Below the pieces are notes generated by a model, which ran no database searches, was not told where the DNA came from, and saw nothing but the letters and a program-made list of their open reading frames with translations. The position numbers were made by a program, and so were the translations under genes. From assembly GCA_002686195.1 (NCBI GenBank), contig NZAS01000027.1, positions 1 to 18,241 of the forward strand: 18,241 nucleotides of DNA, read 5' to 3'. Origin of the DNA: Candidatus Pacearchaeota archaeon (GTDB lineage: Archaea > Nanoarchaeota > Nanoarchaeia > Pacearchaeales > GW2011-AR1). Positions 14,587 to 18,241 of this stretch are shown in pieces; the first letter of the stretch is position 1, and every line of letters starts with the position of its first letter.

Positions 14587-14933
14587 CTTGTCTGCCCGGC
14601 GAGCGTGTTACCACACCCCGCGAAATCCAACGGCAGCGGCGGGTCTTCCTCTGCGACGGCAAGCACGGCAGCTGATCGGCCAGACGCATTACGGCGGCGG
14701 ATTCCCGTGTCGCGGATGAGGTGTTGCTGCTTGAGCTCGGTGATCCGCGGGCGCATGGCAAGCACGCTCACGCCGAGCTGGGCAGCCACCTCGTCCGCCG
14801 TCGCGCCGCCGCCCGCCGCGATCACTTCCAGCGCCTTCCTGCGCAACGTCGGCGCCATATCCGCCACGCTCTCGGCAGCAGCGATGGACGTGTCTACGTC
14901 GTAAGCGCCAGGACTGTCGGGATATCCCCTCAC
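14583..14933 (-). CDS. Winged-helix DNA-binding phage protein
   Basis: 116 residues from GTG 14933, which overlaps the VRR-NUC stop as GTGA. Residues around LRRKALEVIAAGGGATADEVAAQLGVSVLAMRPRITELKQQHLIRDTGIRRRNASGRSA form a MarR-like winged helix-turn-helix with a basic wing, a type common in phage replication operons (start RGYPDSPGAY is also typical). The C-terminal 20 residues (EEDPPLPLDFAGCGNTL) are acidic and proline-rich. It likely binds DNA or regulates the operon; no target is visible. Confidence 0.8.
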   Translation of the reverse strand: MRGYPDSPGAYDVDTSIAAAESVADMAPTLRRKALEVIAAGGGATADEVAAQLGVSVLAMRPRITELKQQHLIRDTGIRRRNASGRSAAVLAVAEEDPPLPLDFAGCGNTLAGQTR

Positions 14934-15289
14934 GCCGCCACCTTTGCCCGCAGCGGTAGCTCCCACGCCTCCAGCAGCGCTTGCGCGTCGTCTATCGAGC
15001 GCGCCACGCCGACACGCGCGCCGGCATGGGTAAGGTGGCGGTGCGTGGCAAGCTGCACGGCGGAAACGCGGCCTTTCGGCGCCTTCACCTCGACGAAATA
15101 GGCGCGCTCGTTGTAGACAAATTCGAGGTCCGGCCAGCCGGGCATGGTGCCCAGGCGTTGCATTTTTGCACGCCAGCCGTAGCCGCTCGGGCTCTCGTTT
15201 GGCGAGTGCTGGAGCGTCGCCGCCGCCGCGCTCGGCAGCACCATGCGGAGAAAGGTGAGCACGCCCAAATGCACCTGCTCTTCCGTCAT
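14930..15289 (-). CDS. VRR-NUC domain nuclease
   Basis: 119 residues from ATG 15289 with GGAGG just upstream. The VRR-NUC fold, a PD-(D/E)xK nuclease branch, is recognisable from MPGWPDLEFVY (D54), FVEVKAPKGRVSAVQ (E67, K69, Q79) and the terminal GVARSIDDAQALLEAW. The length is the usual phage stand-alone size. Such proteins act as structure-specific nucleases, for example on Holliday-junction-like or flap DNA. It overlaps both neighbours, as expected for an operon of recombination and replication genes. All catalytic residues appear intact. Confidence 0.9.
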   Translation of the reverse strand: MTEEQVHLGVLTFLRMVLPSAAAATLQHSPNESPSGYGWRAKMQRLGTMPGWPDLEFVYNERAYFVEVKAPKGRVSAVQLATHRHLTHAGARVGVARSIDDAQALLEAWELPLRAKVAA

Positions 15290-15426
15290 GTTTCCTCCTC
15301 CACCATGCGCCGCTCCTCGTCGTCGCTCAGCTCCGCCCTGCCCTCGCGCAGCAGCCGCTTGCGCAGCTCGGCAATGGCCAGCTCGTAGCTGGCGCGGGCG
15401 TCGGCAAGGGCGTCGTAGGCGGTCAC
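15286..15426 (-). CDS. 46-aa charged helical protein, unknown function
   Basis: GTG 15426 overlaps the previous stop (GTGA) and has GAGG with a 7-base spacer, which favours this start over a longer upstream frame. The product is a single long charged helix (YDALADARASYELAIAELRKRLL then EGRAELSDDEERRMVEEE). Its stop overlaps the VRR-NUC start. No family recognised; possibly a coiled-coil partner. Confidence 0.65.
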   Translation of the reverse strand: MTAYDALADARASYELAIAELRKRLLREGRAELSDDEERRMVEEET

Positions 15427-15836
15427 GTCTCTGCCTCGCTCATTTGCTGCGCCGCCCGCAGGAGCACCATGTCGGTGTCTATGTCGCGCGCGGTCTCGTG
15501 AGGGCAGCCGGGGACGTTGCACGGCATCGCACGCTGGTGCGGTGCGCCGTTGTAGAGGTTGATCTCGCAGACCCGGCAGCTTCCCGTGATAAGCGGGTGC
15601 GTGGCGTCACGGTGGGCTGCGCGAAGGTTGCCGTCGAAATACTCTGCTATCACCCGTCGCACCCAGGCTTGGTGCTTGGCCGGCGTGACGCACTGCGGCG
15701 GCTTGGCTAGGCAACGCATCAGGCGCTCAGCGGCTCGGCGCGCAGCACGCTCTCTGGCCAATATCTTCTTGGTCTCGTCGCAGCCGGTTGGCAGCACCTC
15801 CGCCGTGTGGCCTGCTGACTCGTATGGAACAGTCAT
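15423..15836 (-). CDS. Unknown phage protein with a putative zinc-binding cysteine cluster
   Basis: 137 residues from ATG 15836, with GGAGGAGGGG immediately upstream. The N-terminal half is helical and basic (KKILARERAARRAAERLMRCL). The C-terminal half has CRVC (x2 spacing) followed by CNVPGC and a His, a plausible zinc ribbon. No family recognised. It overlaps the downstream 46-aa gene as GTGA, and the upstream 53-aa ORF as ATGA, so it belongs to the right minus operon. Confidence 0.75.
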   Translation of the reverse strand: MTVPYESAGHTAEVLPTGCDETKKILARERAARRAAERLMRCLAKPPQCVTPAKHQAWVRRVIAEYFDGNLRAAHRDATHPLITGSCRVCEINLYNGAPHQRAMPCNVPGCPHETARDIDTDMVLLRAAQQMSEAET

Positions 15837-15994
15837 CCCCTCCTCCCATGTGGCCCGGCGGCGTTGAAGACCGCCTCGCCGGTATCGCCGCGGAACTCAG
15901 AGTCCTCGCCCAGGCCGAACCCGCGAGACAGGGCGAGCTGCTTTCCCTCGCTGGCTGGCTGGACGATATGGTCAGGGGTGAGGCGGCGGTGCAT
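15833..15994 (-). CDS. Small 53-aa ORF filling the operon gap; opposite strand also plausible
   Basis: ATG 15994 overlaps the nuclease stop (TAATG), an AAAAGGG site lies about 7 bases upstream, and its stop overlaps the next start (ATGA). These junctions fit the operon's style exactly. The residues (MHRRLTPDHIVQPASEGKQL and on) are basic and partly Gly-rich. On the plus strand, 15848-15997 encodes a helical 49-aa frame (VEDRLAGIAAELRVLAQA and on) that looks more like a folded protein but has no ribosome binding site. Codon statistics do not decide between the two strands. Confidence 0.5.
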   Translation of the reverse strand: MHRRLTPDHIVQPASEGKQLALSRGFGLGEDSEFRGDTGEAVFNAAGPHGRRG

Positions 15995-16491
15995 TAGGTC
16001 GCCCTTTTGGCAGAAGTAGCAAATTGCTTAGCCCACGACGGGAAACTGTGCATATCGTGAACCGAAAGGATCTTGCCGCCGCTTTCGGTTTCGCATTCGC
16101 GCCGAAGCCATTCGACGGCCCCAGGCTTCGCGCCGACTCCGCCAAGCAGAAATATGACTTCCCGCTCGGGCACGATCAGGGCATTGCGGTGCATGTATGG
16201 GAATTTCTCGTCGATCGAGCCAGCCGATTCCTGATACTTGCATTCCACCCGGATTCTCCGGTCCAAGGTTTCTGCAACAATCACGAACTCACTTCGCGCG
16301 CCTGCGAACCCATAAATCGACTTATAGGGGACGTTGGTCAGGACGCGGTTTGGCGATATCCAGTCCCTATTGTCTGCGTCAACGCTATAGGGCTGTATAA
16401 TAAACCCGTGGCTTCGCATGGTCTCAATGACGAAGCGCTCCAATAGCCGCCCCGAACGGTTCGCTTCTGCGCCGGGCGTTGGCAGGCTCAT
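15994..16491 (-). CDS. PD-(D/E)xK superfamily nuclease
   Basis: 165 residues from ATG 16491, one base after the methylase stop, with AGGTGA about 7 bases upstream. The pattern LLERFVIETMRSHGF, then SEFVI and IRVECKYQESAGSIDEKFPYM (E83-C-K85 as the ExK pair, E68 as the likely third acidic residue), and a C-terminal SVHDMHSF, fits a PD-(D/E)xK nuclease family seen in phages and restriction loci. GC content is lower than that of neighbouring genes. It lies beside an MT-A70 methylase, an arrangement that resembles a restriction-modification pair but could equally be phage DNA processing. Confidence 0.85.
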   Translation of the reverse strand: MSLPTPGAEANRSGRLLERFVIETMRSHGFIIQPYSVDADNRDWISPNRVLTNVPYKSIYGFAGARSEFVIVAETLDRRIRVECKYQESAGSIDEKFPYMHRNALIVPEREVIFLLGGVGAKPGAVEWLRRECETESGGKILSVHDMHSFPSWAKQFATSAKRAT

Positions 16492-16492
16492 A

Positions 16493-17476
16493 TCAGGTCA
16501 CCTCTGCCAGCGACTTGTCGAACAGCCATGGCTCGATTTCGTCGCCCCACACCAGCCAGCCGGGCGCTTCACGACGCGCGAACATTTCCAATCGCGGGCC
16601 GGGACTGGTTTTCTCGATGATGTGCCGAACTTGGTCAGGCTTCTCACTGTGCTGGCTGCGGTTGCATTCCAACCAACTGCGCTGGCTGCGGTCCTGAAAC
16701 GGCGCGCTGCCGCGAATGCCCAGCAACAGAAATTCGTGGCTTACCCGCCAATAGTTGCCGATGCCGATGTTGGGCTTGGCCCACACGAAGCAGCTTTTGT
16801 ATTCGAAGCCCCACGCCTCGATGATGGCTTTGGAATCGAACAAGAACGCATTTGTCGTCCACATGTGCAGGTGTGCATTGTCGGCGGCGACCTCGGCAAC
16901 AGGCATGGCGACAATCTCGTCAACCGTCATGGTGCGGTAGTGTCGGTCGGTCGCGGCACGAGTGCCTTGGTTGCCGTACTTCCAGGGCGGGTCGGCATAG
17001 ATGGTGCCGAACTTGTGGCCGCTCTCAACAACACGGGCAAAGTCAGTTTCCGAGCCTTCGACAATTGGCTCAGCAGGTTTGTCGCCGCTCCATTGCCGAA
17101 GCGGCGCGACATGCTTCCGCTCCATGTCCGGGCGGATAATCTCGGCTTCTATGCCGTGCGAGAATTGGGCGTCTTCAAGTTGTGTAAGGGCATACAATGT
17201 TCCCCAGGAAGGCGGCAAAACGGAAACATGTTTCCGATTTACCAAGCGCGCGTCCTTCACAATCGTCATGAGCATGCGCGCCGTGCGGTCGCCGAACGCC
17301 AACTGCTTGTCCACCATGTCGGCAAACTCGCCGTGGGGGAGCGTGCCTTTCGCCTCAAGCAGCCACTCCCCGGTCTGGAATACGGCGTCCAGCGTGTTGC
17401 GCCAGGACGCGTTGATACGCTGCGCCCAGTCGGCGGGCGTCTTGTCGCTCGGCTCATAAACCTCGACAGCCGCCAT
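16493..17476 (-). CDS. DUF3102-like N-domain fused to MT-A70 N6-adenine methyltransferase
   Basis: 327 residues. ATG 17476 overlaps the previous stop (TGATG) and has GGAAGG with a 7-base spacer; a GTG 3 bases earlier is less likely. Residues 15-75 (RINASWRNTLDAVFQTGEWL and on) resemble DUF3102, a helical DNA-binding-type domain. The C-terminal part is an MT-A70 methylase with catalytic DPPW at 162-165 (YADPPWKYGNQG) and the typical ends MWTTNAFLFDSKAIIEAWGF and RLEMFARREAPGW. It transfers methyl from S-adenosylmethionine to adenine N6 in DNA. Together with the Dam-type gene it could protect phage DNA. Confidence 0.93.
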   Translation of the reverse strand: MAAVEVYEPSDKTPADWAQRINASWRNTLDAVFQTGEWLLEAKGTLPHGEFADMVDKQLAFGDRTARMLMTIVKDARLVNRKHVSVLPPSWGTLYALTQLEDAQFSHGIEAEIIRPDMERKHVAPLRQWSGDKPAEPIVEGSETDFARVVESGHKFGTIYADPPWKYGNQGTRAATDRHYRTMTVDEIVAMPVAEVAADNAHLHMWTTNAFLFDSKAIIEAWGFEYKSCFVWAKPNIGIGNYWRVSHEFLLLGIRGSAPFQDRSQRSWLECNRSQHSEKPDQVRHIIEKTSPGPRLEMFARREAPGWLVWGDEIEPWLFDKSLAEVT

Positions 17477-17820
17477 CACGCCGCCTTCCCGGTGGGCTCG
17501 GGATACCAGTCAGCCGGGGCAACAGCGCCGTCCGTGGCGTCTTGTATGGCCAACATTATCTCAGGCTTCGGCAGCCGTTGCTTGTTGAGGTAGCGCGTGA
17601 CCGTAGCCCGCTGCCCGCCCTTGATGTCGGCGTGCCCAGTGTTTTTCCATTCGAGCTTCAGCTCGTAACCATTGATCTCGATCGAGCCGTCCACGTCGCC
17701 GAAGTTGATCCGGCGCGGGAAGCACTCCGCGAATACCTCGATCTTGGGGCGACATTTCTTGTTGAAGCAGCCCTGCGTCTGGCAGTCCCAGCGCATTGGG
17801 TTGAAGCCGAGCGCGGGCAT
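17476..17820 (-). CDS. Probable PD-(D/E)xK-fold nuclease with a cysteine cluster
   Basis: 114 residues from ATG 17820, overlapping the Dam-type stop by one base (TGATG). CQTQGCFNKKC at 13-23 looks like a metal-binding cluster. FGDVDGSIEINGYELKLEWK contains an acidic residue followed by an ExK-like LEWK, the layout of PD-(D/E)xK enzymes, and QRATVTRYL resembles their following Q helix. It is conserved-looking in related phages but unnamed to my knowledge. The nuclease call is inference from the motif layout; a structural role is possible. Confidence 0.7.
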   Translation of the reverse strand: MPALGFNPMRWDCQTQGCFNKKCRPKIEVFAECFPRRINFGDVDGSIEINGYELKLEWKNTGHADIKGGQRATVTRYLNKQRLPKPEIMLAIQDATDGAVAPADWYPEPTGKAA

Positions 17821-18241
17821 CAGCGCGGCACCACCGCGACAAAGCCGAATTGCCGGAATACCTCGACAAATTCCGCCAAGTTGCCGCCGAAATACGAGAA
17901 TGCCTGCCCTTGCGTTGGCGAGGCTTCTTCGTCCTTGGTGTTGTAGAAGCGGATGCGCCCGCGCGTGAAACAGATTGCACTAGCCGCTTCGGCGATGGCA
18001 TGGAACCATGCGGTGTCGGTGTAGTTATGCGTGAGCAGCACGGCCTCGGTAACACGTCCCGCAGCATGCTCGGCAATGAGCTTGCTCACGAACTCGGCCA
18101 TGGCGGGCTGGGCATAGGGCGGGTTGAGCCAGACGCGGCCATGCCATTCCTGGCTCAGCGCGTCATCGTCCTTGGTGAAATACCGCTCGGCCTGGATGGT
18201 TTGCTGCGCGTGCTCGCTGCTCGCCGCGTCCAGCTCGATGG
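17820..18241 (-). CDS. Phage DNA N-6-adenine methyltransferase, Dam family (5' partial)
   Basis: The frame is open to the right edge, so the start is missing; about 140 residues are visible. ELDAASSEHAQQ, then RYFTKDDDALSQEW, the catalytic VWLNPPYAQP, VLLTHNYTDTAWFH, ICFTRGRIRFYN and AFSYFGG are the standard order of motifs in the phage Dam (N-6-adenine) family. An ATG at 18101 is in frame but lies after the NPPY motif, so it is not the true start. The product methylates adenine in DNA, probably to escape host restriction. It is the first visible gene of the right minus operon. Confidence 0.93.
   Translation of the reverse strand, partial: IELDAASSEHAQQTIQAERYFTKDDDALSQEWHGRVWLNPPYAQPAMAEFVSKLIAEHAAGRVTEAVLLTHNYTDTAWFHAIAEAASAICFTRGRIRFYNTKDEEASPTQGQAFSYFGGNLAEFVEVFRQFGFVAVVPR

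Noticed and set aside
14068..14904. Plus-strand frame of 278 codons
   Set aside because: Mirror of the DnaA-domain and winged-helix genes, which have recognisable motifs and linked start/stop overlaps.
16418..17593. Open frame of 391 codons on the plus strand
   Set aside because: Exactly antisense to the MT-A70 gene, whose motifs are clear; no RBS or recognisable domain.
1..18241. tRNA genes, CRISPR arrays, insertion sequences and attachment sites
   Set aside because: No cloverleaf-like segment, spaced repeats, transposase or integrase were seen; a covariance or repeat search could still find weak cases.

Overview
The window is a piece of a high-GC tailed double-stranded DNA phage or prophage of a Gram-negative host. 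The host is probably a pseudomonad-phylum bacterium, and gene content leans towards Alphaproteobacteria; this is inferred from codon use and families, not from a marker gene. Indicators are a giant polyvalent injected-type protein, a lysozyme/holin-like lysis cassette, an XF1762-type protein, a DUF2829 (Tad2-like) protein, a replication module without its own polymerase, and tightly overlapping small genes (ATGA, TGATG and GTGA junctions almost everywhere).

Layout. Positions 1-8846 (+) hold the 3' part of one giant gene: N6-adenine methyltransferase, disordered linker, strawberry-notch-type SF2 helicase, HExxH metallopeptidase-like domain, ADP-ribosyltransferase-like domain, and a long helical C-terminus with hydrophobic stretches. 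A second gene of 143 codons lies out of frame inside the linker (535-966) and carries its own strong ribosome binding site. Positions 8809-11463 (+) hold a chain of small genes: membrane proteins, a secreted protein, a coiled-coil/TM holin-like protein, a T4-type lysozyme, an XF1762 GNAT-like protein, a small membrane protein, a Tad2-like anti-Thoeris candidate, a lipoprotein and one or two tiny ORFs.

From 11507 to the right edge almost everything is on the minus strand and converges on the lysis block. A left minus cluster (11507-12597) has a DUF6362-type HTH protein, a HigA-like regulator, a 26-aa membrane peptide and a 66-aa protein with its own promoter and operator. A lone plus-strand gene (about 12693-12947) with nearby palindromes separates this from a right minus operon (12953-18241). 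That operon runs, in transcription order, Dam-type methylase, PD-(D/E)xK-like protein, DUF3102/MT-A70 methylase, PD-(D/E)xK nuclease, small genes, VRR-NUC nuclease, winged-helix protein, a stand-alone DnaA domain IV protein and a replisome-organizer-like protein. A further gene is nested out of frame in the tail of the last one.

Taken together, the right part looks like an early replication and DNA-modification operon, and the left part a late lysis and host-takeover region. Three unrelated adenine methylases, a virion-type polyvalent protein and a Tad2-like protein make anti-defence a theme. The most unusual feature is that both genes with long disordered segments have a second gene with better codon statistics written across that segment.
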